A program made the translations under genes and the position numbers. From positions 2,912,501 to 2,976,500 of the forward strand of contig NZ_LR734808.1 in the NCBI RefSeq assembly GCF_902506655.1: DNA of 64,000 nucleotides. Reading direction: 5' to 3'. The notes beneath the pieces are model-generated. The model did no database searches. It had not been told where the DNA came from and worked only from the letters and a program-made list of their open reading frames with translations. Shown in pieces: positions 1 through 7,735 of this stretch; the stretch's first letter is position 1, and each line of letters opens with the position of its first letter. The DNA comes from Marinoscillum sp. 108 (GTDB taxonomy: Bacteria; Bacteroidota; Bacteroidia; Cytophagales; Cyclobacteriaceae).

Positions 1-161
1 ATTTACAAATGCCACCATATATGATTTCCGGTCAGGTGCTGGATCAAATTTCCGAATTACTTTCTCCGGAAACCAGAGATGAACTGGATGGCTTTTTCAA
101 TAAGCACTTTGCTCCTGATCCAAGCTTAATGGAGCCCACTCCGCGCCTGGTCCTTATTTAA
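1..161 (+). CDS. 3' end of an unidentified protein (partial)
   Basis: An open frame (codons in phase with position 3) enters from the left edge and stops with TAA at 159-161. About 52 residues are visible, starting LQMPPYMISGQVLDQ and ending PTPRLVLI. I cannot assign a family from this tail. The stop overlaps the stop of the convergent TPR gene: the four bases TTAA at 158-161 serve both strands, so there is no room for a terminator between them. Confidence 0.5.
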   Translation, partial: LQMPPYMISGQVLDQISELLSPETRDELDGFFNKHFAPDPSLMEPTPRLVLI

Positions 162-1978
162 TTGGCTAAATCACCGCGAAGTTTTCTTATGCGCGTTCTT
201 GCCTCAGCGGCATGTCGGCTACCTGGGTATTTTTTCAGAAATTCCTGATAAATGGACATGGCTTCCTGATCCTTGTGAAGATGATCGTGCAGGATGGTTG
301 CCTTCCGAAAAAAAGCATCATCGCTTAAAATATCATAGCTGTATTGCGTGATGATTTTATCCAGGTGGAGAATAGCTGCCATATAATCTCCGGCCTCCAG
401 TTCGAGTCTGGCCTGGAGCCAGTAGATCTCATCGGTAATACTGTGACCGGGATGCTGCTCCAAAATTTCATTCAATTTTGCTTTTGCCTGCTCAGATTTA
501 TTCATGAAAATCATCAGCTCCACAGATGCAAAATCTTTCATCACCTGATCGGTGGTATCAAAGACGGTGTTATCAGAAATCAGAAGACTCAAGGCAATGG
601 CGTCATTGGCAATGGTACGTGTAGTGGCCAGTTTCAAAATATCCAGATGGCTTTTGGCCAGTGAGAAATTTCCTGTGAAATAATTCAGGCGTGCATTCCT
701 CAGTTTCGCTTCATATGCCAATGGAGATTCTTTATGGGCCTTCTCCACCTGAGAGTAGAGCAGGGTGGATTCCCAGGGCTGATCCGTGAGAAGATAAATA
801 TCTCCGAGATCCAGTTTCGATTCGGAAATGAGTGAAGCCGGGCTGCGATTATTGTGGATGATGGCATTCAAAAGGGTGATGGCCTGAGGTAATTCATTGA
901 GATAGAAAGCATGAAGCAGGGCTTTATTTCGTAAGGCCTCCAAGGTAGTCGGATTAGGGCCCATTTCTTCATAAAGTTTTGCATATTCGTCCGCCAGATT
1001 TCTAATGGCTAGTCTATCCACAGGAAATTCGTTTTTTACTTTGTTTTCCTTAGACCTGATCAACAAGCGACGGGCCGGCGGATAGTTATATGAATTGGGA
1101 TAGGTATTAATCACATACTGATAAATGTCGATAGCATCCTGCCATGATTTATTGTCATAAGCAATCTGGGCAATCCGCATGCATTCGTTTCCGGGTTGTT
1201 GGTTTCGCTTGTCCAGGGCGCGTCCCTGAATAAATGCCGAATAGAAATCTTTTCTCTGAAGAAGTAGCCAAATAAGGAGATCCGAATAAAGTGTCTCATT
1301 AGGATTTCGCTGCGTTTTTTGAATGAGCGTTTGCTCAAGAAAATCCTGATCCTCTTCTTCTGTGAGAATATTCTGAAATAGGTTTTTCACATAAGTCAAA
1401 TTCGCGGGGTTGCCCTCAGCGTAGTTGATGTATTCGCTGGTCATCTCGGGCTTGTTGTTGGTAAGGCGATGTATGGCTGCCATATCCAGCGCGAAAGAAG
1501 AGGGTCTGCCATTGGCCGCTCTTGCTTTTTCATAAAAAAAGATGGCCTCACGATAAAGCTGGCGTGAAGCCAGATTCTGAGCAATGGTGCTCAGCTGATA
1601 CTGATTGTCAGCATATGATTTGATTAGCTCATTCAGAAATTTCTCCTTTTTATCGAATTCACCAGCATACTGGTAATAAAAAGCCAAATCGACCTGATAC
1701 TGAAGATTGGACGGGAAAAATTTGAGCACTCGCTGCAAATACCGCTCGGCTTCTTTCAATTCATTTGCATCGAGCATCAATTGCATATAATTCGCATGAA
1801 TTAGCGGAATGGCCTGTTTTGTTTTTTCCAGGCCTTCATACATCAATTTGGCCTTATCGAATTCGCCCTGCTGAAAATATTCATTGGCCAATTTCGCATC
1901 GCTACTTTGGGCATGCACGCTCAGTTGCGGAATGAATAGTATTATTAGTAGAAAAGTTTTGAGGGTATGTTTCTTCAT
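158..1978 (-). CDS. Exported tetratricopeptide-repeat protein
   Basis: The 606-aa product has a signal peptide (charged MKKH, hydrophobic core, likely cleavage after VHAQ near residue 24), so it should be periplasmic or outer-membrane associated. The rest is a helical-repeat solenoid. N-terminal units (ANEYFQQGEFDKAKLMYEG and following) are TPR-like. The last 60 residues (EAMSIYQEFLKKYPGS) resemble the TPR_6 units of CpoB/BamD-type proteins. No catalytic domain is visible. Its role is unknown; repeats of this kind usually mediate protein contacts in envelope assembly. It is transcribed away from the candidate origin, and a DnaA-box-like 9-mer lies 16-24 bp before its ATG. The C-terminus is convergent with the partial gene at 1-161. 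Confidence 0.8.
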   Translation of the reverse strand: MKKHTLKTFLLIILFIPQLSVHAQSSDAKLANEYFQQGEFDKAKLMYEGLEKTKQAIPLIHANYMQLMLDANELKEAERYLQRVLKFFPSNLQYQVDLAFYYQYAGEFDKKEKFLNELIKSYADNQYQLSTIAQNLASRQLYREAIFFYEKARAANGRPSSFALDMAAIHRLTNNKPEMTSEYINYAEGNPANLTYVKNLFQNILTEEEDQDFLEQTLIQKTQRNPNETLYSDLLIWLLLQRKDFYSAFIQGRALDKRNQQPGNECMRIAQIAYDNKSWQDAIDIYQYVINTYPNSYNYPPARRLLIRSKENKVKNEFPVDRLAIRNLADEYAKLYEEMGPNPTTLEALRNKALLHAFYLNELPQAITLLNAIIHNNRSPASLISESKLDLGDIYLLTDQPWESTLLYSQVEKAHKESPLAYEAKLRNARLNYFTGNFSLAKSHLDILKLATTRTIANDAIALSLLISDNTVFDTTDQVMKDFASVELMIFMNKSEQAKAKLNEILEQHPGHSITDEIYWLQARLELEAGDYMAAILHLDKIITQYSYDILSDDAFFRKATILHDHLHKDQEAMSIYQEFLKKYPGSRHAAEARTRIRKLRGDLAN

Positions 1979-2384
1979 TTGATGACGTACCAGTTATCCA
2001 CGTTAAGTTATGTACTTAATAAGTATTATATAAGTTTTAAATAAAAGACTATTTCTATTATTAAGGCTGTGGAAATGTGGGGAAAAAAAGTTGATTTATT
2101 TAGGAGAGTCGTTTTTGTGCATAAGTGGGAGAAACGGTCTTGGATTTCCACAGTGCGTGTATGTATTAAACGATTGAATATAAGTAGGTTATAGAAGATG
2201 TGTAGATAAGTACCATGAGTTGGATGTTGAAAAGATTATGATGGACAGGTGTTGGTAGAAGAGTTGATAACTGTGGGTTTGTGAGGGTAGTTGAGGGAGT
2301 TATTGGTGTTTGACCAAAGGAGTGTGAATGAGTGTGAATGGTTAAATGTTAAACACAGAATTGTCCACATTATTTGTTGGTTAT
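1979..2384. other. Candidate chromosomal replication origin (oriC)
   Basis: This 406-bp non-coding gap contains 9-mers close to the DnaA box TTATCCACA: TTATCCACG (1994-2002, one mismatch), TGTGCATAA (2116-2124, minus-strand TTATGCACA, fits TTATnCACA), TGTAGATAA (2201-2209, minus-strand TTATCTACA, one mismatch) and TTGTCCACA (2361-2369, one mismatch). Two weaker ones (two mismatches) lie at 2068-2076 and 2144-2152. Bases 2001-2066 have only 12 G/C in 66, a plausible unwinding element. The + strand from about 2070 is very G-rich (25 G against 2 C in 2281-2340). A 10-bp tandem repeat AGTGTGAATG x2 lies at 2321-2340. mnmG (gidA), a classic origin neighbour, is 2.6 kb away and two parS sites 4.5 kb away. 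No ORF or RNA gene is visible. Origin function is inferred. Confidence 0.6.
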
Positions 2385-4091
2385 TCAGAAGGAATAATTG
2401 AGTTCAATGTCCCAATTGGCTCTCAGTGTGGTCTCTTCTTTGAAGTAGATAACGGGCTCTGGTTCGGTGTTAGTAAGTATGTTTCCGGGTGACCATTGAC
2501 TATCGTTGTTCGAATCAACCAATACTCTTACCCAGTAATTACCTGGTGGTATTTCTGTAAATACACACTCGGTGCACGAGCGGATACTTTTGACTGGAGT
2601 TTGTTTATTGATGATCTGGACGAAATATGAGGGTGCAGTGGTGGCGAGCTTAACACGTATGATTCCAACGTTTTCGTTTTTTCCAAATTTGTAGTTCTGC
2701 GTGATGTTCACGGATGTGTCTTGTTCACAGGAGACAAACGATTGTGGGGTGATAGAGAGGGTGAACTGATCTTTACTTAGTGATGCTAATTTTTGATTGA
2801 TGGATGCTTGTACAGAGTCCAGTGCGGTACTGTCCAGCGGGTGGTTAGTAAGATAGTGTGTGAGACTGTCTCTGAAATGCGCAGCGGTTAAATCAAGACT
2901 GAATGTGAGGGATGTGAAGTTATGGTTGAATTGAACTTTCTGGGGCTTGAAATCCAGCGTGGTGATGGTGTCTATGGGAATAGATAGGAAATTGTCCTTT
3001 ATAAGCTTGCTGGGCTTGTTGAATTCTATGGTGTATCGCTGGTGAGGGAATACAGAGGTGTTGGATTTGGGGCTAAGTGTGACCTTGTATTCATCGGCTT
3101 TTCTGGTTGATTCTCTGAATTTTACATATACCGTATCCGTACGTTCATTTTTTAAACTATCTGTAACTGAGATGAACGTTTGCACACTGTCTATTACTGT
3201 TTCGGTTTTATAAACTCTTATGGTTTCTTTTTCACCAACAATAGTGCTTGGGAGGTAGGTGGAGTCTGCTGTAGATAGGGTATAGTGGTTGATAGGTTTG
3301 GTATATCTGATTTCGAAGTATCTACCCGATGGTCTGGCGGAGATGAGTTTGAGGTTAGCGGCATTAATGTTGACCATGGGAATGTGAAGACTGTCTGCAC
3401 TGGTTTCAGTAAGACGAAGGGTGTCACTTAGAAAGCCATATTGTTCGGAGGCAGGATCAAATAGAAGGTTCTTATTGGCATCTTCAAAGGACATGAGCCT
3501 GTATGGATTCGCTTTGATGTTTTGTATTTTGAAGGTGCCCTCATCAGTAGAGGTAGTGAAGTAGGTCGGTTTAATAGATTTGAAGTCTAGTGTATCTGAA
3601 AGTTTATAAAGGCCAATAGTGATTTTCTTCGTGATGGTACCGGTGAATAGATCCGCAACTGTACCAAATATGGATAGGGAATCAATGTAATCTCCGGTAC
3701 TAAAAGCAAGGACCAGATTTTCTGCAGGGTTTCTTTCTGTGATGTCAGTAATGCCATCGAAGAAGTTGAGTGTATAGGTGGTACTGTCTTCGAACGGCTC
3801 TTCGAAGTTGATCCAGATCGTTTGTTTTTTGACAAGGGTTTTATATTTCACTTCCGTAATGGGCGTGATGACAAGATTTTGTTTCAGTTTATCTGCATTG
3901 ATGAATTCGTCAAATGTCATTTCTATGGACTGTTCTTTGAACCGTAAGGACTGGTCAAGAGGCAATGACGAGATCAAAGAAGGAGGGATGGTGTCTTTGG
4001 GACCACCGGTGGGAGTTATCGGATTCGCACAACTGTGTAGAAACAGGTCCAGGATAATGATGATAAGGAATACGGATAGCAGCTGTTTCAT
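2385..4091 (-). CDS. Ig-like-domain lipoprotein
   Basis: The 568-aa lipoprotein has a type II signal peptide: a hydrophobic stretch to LFLHSC, with the lipobox Cys near residue 21. It is followed by CANPITPTGGPKDTIPPS, a motif typical of Bacteroidota Ig-like lipoproteins. Residues about 35-135 look like a bacterial Ig-like (Big_5 type) domain (IEMTFDEFIN...). The rest is beta-rich, with a further similar segment near 345-400 (TIEFNKPSKLI) and a C-terminal segment (EIPPGNYWVRVLVDSNNDS) like a carboxypeptidase-regulatory fold. Likely anchored in the outer membrane; the ligand is unknown. It is last in the mnmG run, and its ATG overlaps the stop of the methyltransferase gene by 4 bp. The coding strand is unusually G-poor (3 C against 25 G on the + strand in 3241-3300 means C-rich coding). 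Confidence 0.8.
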   Translation of the reverse strand: MKQLLSVFLIIIILDLFLHSCANPITPTGGPKDTIPPSLISSLPLDQSLRFKEQSIEMTFDEFINADKLKQNLVITPITEVKYKTLVKKQTIWINFEEPFEDSTTYTLNFFDGITDITERNPAENLVLAFSTGDYIDSLSIFGTVADLFTGTITKKITIGLYKLSDTLDFKSIKPTYFTTSTDEGTFKIQNIKANPYRLMSFEDANKNLLFDPASEQYGFLSDTLRLTETSADSLHIPMVNINAANLKLISARPSGRYFEIRYTKPINHYTLSTADSTYLPSTIVGEKETIRVYKTETVIDSVQTFISVTDSLKNERTDTVYVKFRESTRKADEYKVTLSPKSNTSVFPHQRYTIEFNKPSKLIKDNFLSIPIDTITTLDFKPQKVQFNHNFTSLTFSLDLTAAHFRDSLTHYLTNHPLDSTALDSVQASINQKLASLSKDQFTLSITPQSFVSCEQDTSVNITQNYKFGKNENVGIIRVKLATTAPSYFVQIINKQTPVKSIRSCTECVFTEIPPGNYWVRVLVDSNNDSQWSPGNILTNTEPEPVIYFKEETTLRANWDIELNYSF

Positions 4092-4963
4092 TTGGTGAGA
4101 ACGTAGATGAGGCTTGAATATTCTGATGTTTTGCGGGCTTGTTGATTCGATTTCATTCCAACCTGGAATGCCTTGAGGTAGTTGGTTTTACCAGTTTTAT
4201 ATTTCTCACTTAAGAGACTCACGTAGTAGGCATCAAACTTCATGGGGTATGTTTTGATAAGATTGAGTTTGCATTCTTTTGCCAGTTTCTCTAGTGATAC
4301 CCGATTGAAATGAGATAGGTGTCTGGGTACATCATAAGCGGCCCAATGGCTTCCATAATGTTGGGCATCATGTGATTTATGATTGGGTAGTGCAATGAAC
4401 AAGAGCCCGTCATCGACGAGCGATTTGCGTAATGCTTTGAGGGTGAGTCTGAGTTCATGCACATGCTCTATGACGTGCCAGGCAGTAATGATGTCAAATG
4501 TTTTGTTGTCAAGTTGTTTGAGGTTGTCGAGAATGGGAAGACCGGTGAGGTTTTCCGCGATGGTTCTGGCCTGGGGTGAGGGTTCGAATCCTGTAGCAAT
4601 GAAACCGTCCTTCTGCAGATGTTGAATGAAGAGGCCGGTACCACAACCAAAATCAAGTATTCTTTTTTGATCACTATGTGATTTGATCAATGAGGTCTTA
4701 TGGGCAAGGGTGATTTTCCTGACTTGTTTGTAGAGCCAGTTGACTGGATTGTTGGCTTTATTGGTGTGCGATATATAGTCGCTGTGCTGGTAGTAGGAGC
4801 CTATGTGGTCTTGATCCGGGCGTGGGTTGGTGATGACAAGACTGCATTTCTTGCATTGTACCAGTGCGAAACTCTCTTTGGACGCAGCGTGATCTTCGCA
4901 TATGAGATAGTTGGTCAGCAAGGTATGTTTGCAGGCGGGACATTCCTCCAGTTTTTGATACAT
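4088..4963 (-). CDS. Class I SAM-dependent methyltransferase with N-terminal zinc ribbon
   Basis: The 291-aa protein starts with a zinc-ribbon-like motif: CPACKH near residue 8 and CKKCSLVITNPRP near residue 36. This is followed by a Rossmann methyltransferase domain with motif I ILDFGCGTGLFIQHL (about residues 100-115), an acidic end of strand 2 (GFEPS) and motif IV/post-I FDIITAWHVIEHV. It resembles the UbiG/Coq3-like methyltransferases with a Cys4 N-terminus. The substrate cannot be read from the sequence. It begins 2 bp after the mnmG stop and overlaps the next gene by 4 bp, so translational coupling is likely. Co-location with mnmG and ybeY is compatible with an RNA or cofactor substrate, but that is a guess. 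Confidence 0.85.
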   Translation of the reverse strand: MYQKLEECPACKHTLLTNYLICEDHAASKESFALVQCKKCSLVITNPRPDQDHIGSYYQHSDYISHTNKANNPVNWLYKQVRKITLAHKTSLIKSHSDQKRILDFGCGTGLFIQHLQKDGFIATGFEPSPQARTIAENLTGLPILDNLKQLDNKTFDIITAWHVIEHVHELRLTLKALRKSLVDDGLLFIALPNHKSHDAQHYGSHWAAYDVPRHLSHFNRVSLEKLAKECKLNLIKTYPMKFDAYYVSLLSEKYKTGKTNYLKAFQVGMKSNQQARKTSEYSSLIYVLTK

Positions 4964-4965
4964 AA

Positions 4966-6831
4966 TTATTTAGTGAGGTAAACCATTAATACTGATACGT
5001 CGGATGGGGAGACTCCACTGATGCGTGAGGCTTGCCCAAGCGTAGTTGGTTTTATTTTAAGTAATTTCTCCCTTGCTTCAGAAGAGAGGGAGCTGATTTT
5101 TAAGTAGTCAAAATCAGGATTGATCTTTTTCTCATCCAATGAGGACATCTTTTCGGCATTCTCCTGTTCGCGTATAATGTAGGTTTCATACTTGATTTGA
5201 ATAGATGCTTGTTCGGCAATGTCTTTATCGAGGCTTTCAACAAACTCTTTGGTGGATTGGTTGAAAGCGGTGAAGGTACTTAGCTCAATATCCGGTCGCT
5301 TCAGGAGCTGATACAAGGACGAAGTGTCCTTAATGGGTGCCATGTTCAGATCAGCAAGTGTTGGGTTAATGTCTAGTGGCTTGAATTTCTTCTGTTTAAG
5401 GTTATTGATGAGCTGCTTGGTCGCTTGTAGTTTGTTGGCGGTGAGCTGATTTCTATGGTCACTGGCCAGGCCAAGTTGATGAGACAAGGGAGTGAGCCTA
5501 AGGTCTGCATTGTCTTGTCTAAGTAGCAGCCGGTATTCGGCCCTGGAGGTAAACATACGATAGGGCTCGTTGGTGCCTTTATTAATGAGGTCATCAATGA
5601 GCACTCCTATATAGGCCTGTGATCTGCTGAGAATAAAGGGATCCTTTTCTTTGACTTTCTGGTGGGCATTGATACCTGCCATCAATCCCTGACAGGCGGC
5701 TTCTTCGTAACCTGTGGTTCCGTTGATCTGACCTGCAAAAAAGAGATTGCTGATCAGCTTGGTTTCCAGGGTTTGTGAGAGCTGTGTAGGAGGGAAGAAG
5801 TCGTATTCAATGGCATAGCCAGGTCTGAACATTTTGGCGTTCTCGAAACCTGGAATGAGTCTCAGTGCTTTGTATTGTACATCTTCTGGTAAAGAGGTCG
5901 AGAACCCGTTAACATATACTTCTACGGTATCCCAGCCTTCGGGCTCCACGAATATTTGATGGCGGTCACGTTCGGCAAACCGATTGATTTTATCTTCTAT
6001 AGACGGGCAATACCTGGGCCCCAGTCCCTGGATGCGTCCATTAAACATAGGTGATTTATCAAAACCTGTTTGTAGGGAGGCATGCACGTCTGGATTGGTG
6101 TACGTGATGTAGCAGCTTCTCTGCTTTTGGAGTGGTTGTGTACTGTCCAGATAGGAGAATTTTTCAGGCACTTCATCACCCTCTTGTTCATCCATGCGGC
6201 TATAGTCGAGGCTGCGGCCATCTACTCTTGGCGGTGTTCCTGTTTTCATACGACCAGATTCAAAGCCCAAGGAAACGAGTTGCTCGGTAATACCTGTGGC
6301 TTTGCGCTCTCCTGCACGTCCACCACCGAACTGTTTTTCTCCTATATGAATGAGTCCATTTAGGAAAGTGCCGTTGGTGAGCACCACAGCTTTTGACCTG
6401 ATTTCTATTCCAAGACTGGTTCTAACGCCTATTGCTCTGTTGTCTTTCACGAGGATTCCGGAGATCATCTCTTGCCAAAAGTCAACATTTTGGGTGTTTT
6501 CCAGCGCCATTCTCCACTCTTCTGCAAAGCGCATTCTATCTGATTGAGCCCTCGGACTCCACATCGCAGGCCCTTTGCTTTTATTGAGCATGCGAAATTG
6601 GATCATGGACTTGTCGGTGATGATACCAGAGTACCCACCAAGCGCATCAATTTCACGAACAATCTGACCCTTAGCCACTCCACCCATTGCAGGGTTGCAA
6701 GACATTTGGGCAATAGTGTTCATGTTCATGGTGGCTAAGAGCACCTTGGAACCTAAGTTAGCGGCAGCGGCGGCAGCTTCGCAACCGGCATGGCCAGCGC
6801 CAACCACAATTACATCGTATTCTGGAAACAT
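4966..6831 (-). CDS. mnmG: tRNA uridine-5-carboxymethylaminomethyl(34) synthesis enzyme MnmG (GidA)
   Basis: FAD-dependent subunit of the MnmE-MnmG complex, which installs the cmnm5 group on wobble U34 of several tRNAs. The family signatures are all present: dinucleotide-binding DVIVVGAGHAGCEAA at residues 6-20, NGTFLNGLIHIG, GGGRAGE, KTGTPPRVDGR and NGTTGYEEAACQGLMAG. Length is 621 aa, as usual. I start at ATG 6831 (MFPEYDVIVVG). An in-frame TTG at 6864 would add 11 residues encoded by the parS palindrome and does not match the family. The gene sits in a minus-strand run with ybeY upstream (72 bp gap holding the parS sites) and the methyltransferase 2 bp downstream. Confidence 0.97.
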   Translation of the reverse strand: MFPEYDVIVVGAGHAGCEAAAAAANLGSKVLLATMNMNTIAQMSCNPAMGGVAKGQIVREIDALGGYSGIITDKSMIQFRMLNKSKGPAMWSPRAQSDRMRFAEEWRMALENTQNVDFWQEMISGILVKDNRAIGVRTSLGIEIRSKAVVLTNGTFLNGLIHIGEKQFGGGRAGERKATGITEQLVSLGFESGRMKTGTPPRVDGRSLDYSRMDEQEGDEVPEKFSYLDSTQPLQKQRSCYITYTNPDVHASLQTGFDKSPMFNGRIQGLGPRYCPSIEDKINRFAERDRHQIFVEPEGWDTVEVYVNGFSTSLPEDVQYKALRLIPGFENAKMFRPGYAIEYDFFPPTQLSQTLETKLISNLFFAGQINGTTGYEEAACQGLMAGINAHQKVKEKDPFILSRSQAYIGVLIDDLINKGTNEPYRMFTSRAEYRLLLRQDNADLRLTPLSHQLGLASDHRNQLTANKLQATKQLINNLKQKKFKPLDINPTLADLNMAPIKDTSSLYQLLKRPDIELSTFTAFNQSTKEFVESLDKDIAEQASIQIKYETYIIREQENAEKMSSLDEKKINPDFDYLKISSLSSEAREKLLKIKPTTLGQASRISGVSPSDVSVLMVYLTK

Positions 6832-6843
6832 AATATTGGTAAG

Positions 6844-6859
6844 TGTTTCACGTGAAACA
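6844..6859. other. parS-type ParB-binding site 1
   Basis: TGTTTCACGTGAAACA is a perfect 16-bp palindrome and matches the widely conserved chromosomal parS consensus (TGTTtCACGTGAAACA). It lies 12 bp upstream of the mnmG ATG, between ybeY and mnmG. ParB (Spo0J) loads at such sites to organise and segregate origin regions; no parA or parB gene is in this window. Confidence 0.9.
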
Positions 6860-6889
6860 TTCAATCATCAACACACAAGGAGTCTCAGG

Positions 6890-6905
6890 TGTTCCACGTG
6901 GAACT
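6890..6905. other. parS-type ParB-binding site 2
   Basis: TGTTCCACGTGGAACT contains the perfect 14-bp palindrome GTTCCACGTGGAAC (6891-6904), a known variant of parS. It is 46 bp from site 1 (start to start) and its last two bases belong to the ybeY stop codon (6904-6906). Two copies so close together, with the same CACGTG core and GTT/AAC arms, make chance occurrence unlikely. Confidence 0.85.
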
Positions 6906-7329
6906 ATATTTTGAGCAAAGATAAGCAGGCATCTTCTTTTTGCCTCATTAAGATTTTATGATTGTCTCCCTTGTCGTCGAACCCAACAAGGTGTAGTAAG
7001 CCATGCGCCAGCACACGATGAAGTTCTTCTTCAAACGGGATGCCCATCTCTTTGGCATTGTCCGTTACCCTATCAATGCTGATGAAGATATCCGATTCGA
7101 TGAGGTGATGGTTGCTGGAGTTGTCAAAGGTGATTATATCGGTGTAGTAATCATGCTCCAGATACGTCTTGTTAATGTCTAGTAGATAGTCATCAGAGCA
7201 AAATATATAGTTGATGGTCTCTATTCGATATTCATGCGACGAGGCAATGTCCTCTAACCATTGACTTATTTTCTCCTCGTGCTGAAGGGAGAAGTCTACA
7301 TCTTCAGAGAAGTAGTTGATGTTGGGCAT
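6904..7329 (-). CDS. ybeY: Endoribonuclease YbeY (rRNA maturation)
   Basis: Zinc-dependent single-strand endoribonuclease of the UPF0054 family, involved in 16S rRNA 3' maturation and ribosome quality control. The diagnostic motif is present near the C-terminus: RVLAHGLLHLVGFDDKGD. The family motif is HGxLHLxGYDH; here the third metal-ligand position is Asp rather than His, as I recall for other Bacteroidota members. About 141 aa from ATG 7329 (MPNINYFSEDVDF), which is 4 bp after the upstream gene's stop. A longer frame to 7374 overlaps that gene and adds a low-complexity leader, so I rejected it. The stop overlaps parS site 2. Confidence 0.92.
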   Translation of the reverse strand: MPNINYFSEDVDFSLQHEEKISQWLEDIASSHEYRIETINYIFCSDDYLLDINKTYLEHDYYTDIITFDNSSNHHLIESDIFISIDRVTDNAKEMGIPFEEELHRVLAHGLLHLVGFDDKGDNHKILMRQKEDACLSLLKI

Positions 7330-7333
7330 TGGG

Positions 7334-7735
7334 TCAGTTGAGGTAGAAGGTGAGGATAACGGCCCTTCCTTCATCCTGAAAGCTCACTTCGTCACAAAGA
7401 TGCTTCATGAGGAAAATGCCTCTGCCCCCAGGTTTGTCCAGATTCTCAGGAGAGGTTGGGTCTGGCAATTGGTTAAAGTTGAACCCTTCGCCTTCATCGG
7501 TAATGGTGAAGTTGAGTATGTTGTCGTCCACTTTGAGTTGCAATGTGACGTTCTTTCTGGAGTCTTTCCTGTTGCCATGGACAATGGCATTATTCACGGA
7601 TTCCGTTACGGCGATCATAATATTGCCGTAGATGTCGTCGTTCAGGGAGAACTTCTCCTTGGCATTGTCAATAAAGCTTTCCACGATCCTTATGTTCTCA
7701 GATAAGGATGGAATTTGTATCTGTATGCTGTTCAT
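7334..7735 (-). CDS. RsbW-like ATP-binding protein (GHKL / HATPase_c_2)
   Basis: A 133-aa stand-alone GHKL ATPase. It shows the N box ESVNNAIVHGN, G1 box DEGEGFNF and G2 box GGRGIFLMKHLCDEV. This domain is found in anti-sigma factor/serine kinases such as RsbW and SpoIIAB. No anti-anti-sigma (STAS) or PP2C phosphatase gene is visible nearby, so the partner is unknown. Its start overlaps the DUF4175 stop by 4 bp and it precedes ybeY by 4 bp, so it is probably co-translated with both. Kinase activity is inferred from the fold only. Confidence 0.85.
   Translation of the reverse strand: MNSIQIQIPSLSENIRIVESFIDNAKEKFSLNDDIYGNIMIAVTESVNNAIVHGNRKDSRKNVTLQLKVDDNILNFTITDEGEGFNFNQLPDPTSPENLDKPGGRGIFLMKHLCDEVSFQDEGRAVILTFYLN

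Noticed and set aside
4570-4590. GGTTCGAATCC, a tRNA T-arm-like string on the + strand
   Set aside because: It lies inside the methyltransferase gene on the opposite strand and the flanks cannot form an acceptor, D or anticodon stem.
6832-6864. TTG at 6864 as the mnmG start
   Set aside because: It would add 11 residues encoded by the parS palindrome; ATG 6831 gives the standard family N-terminus.
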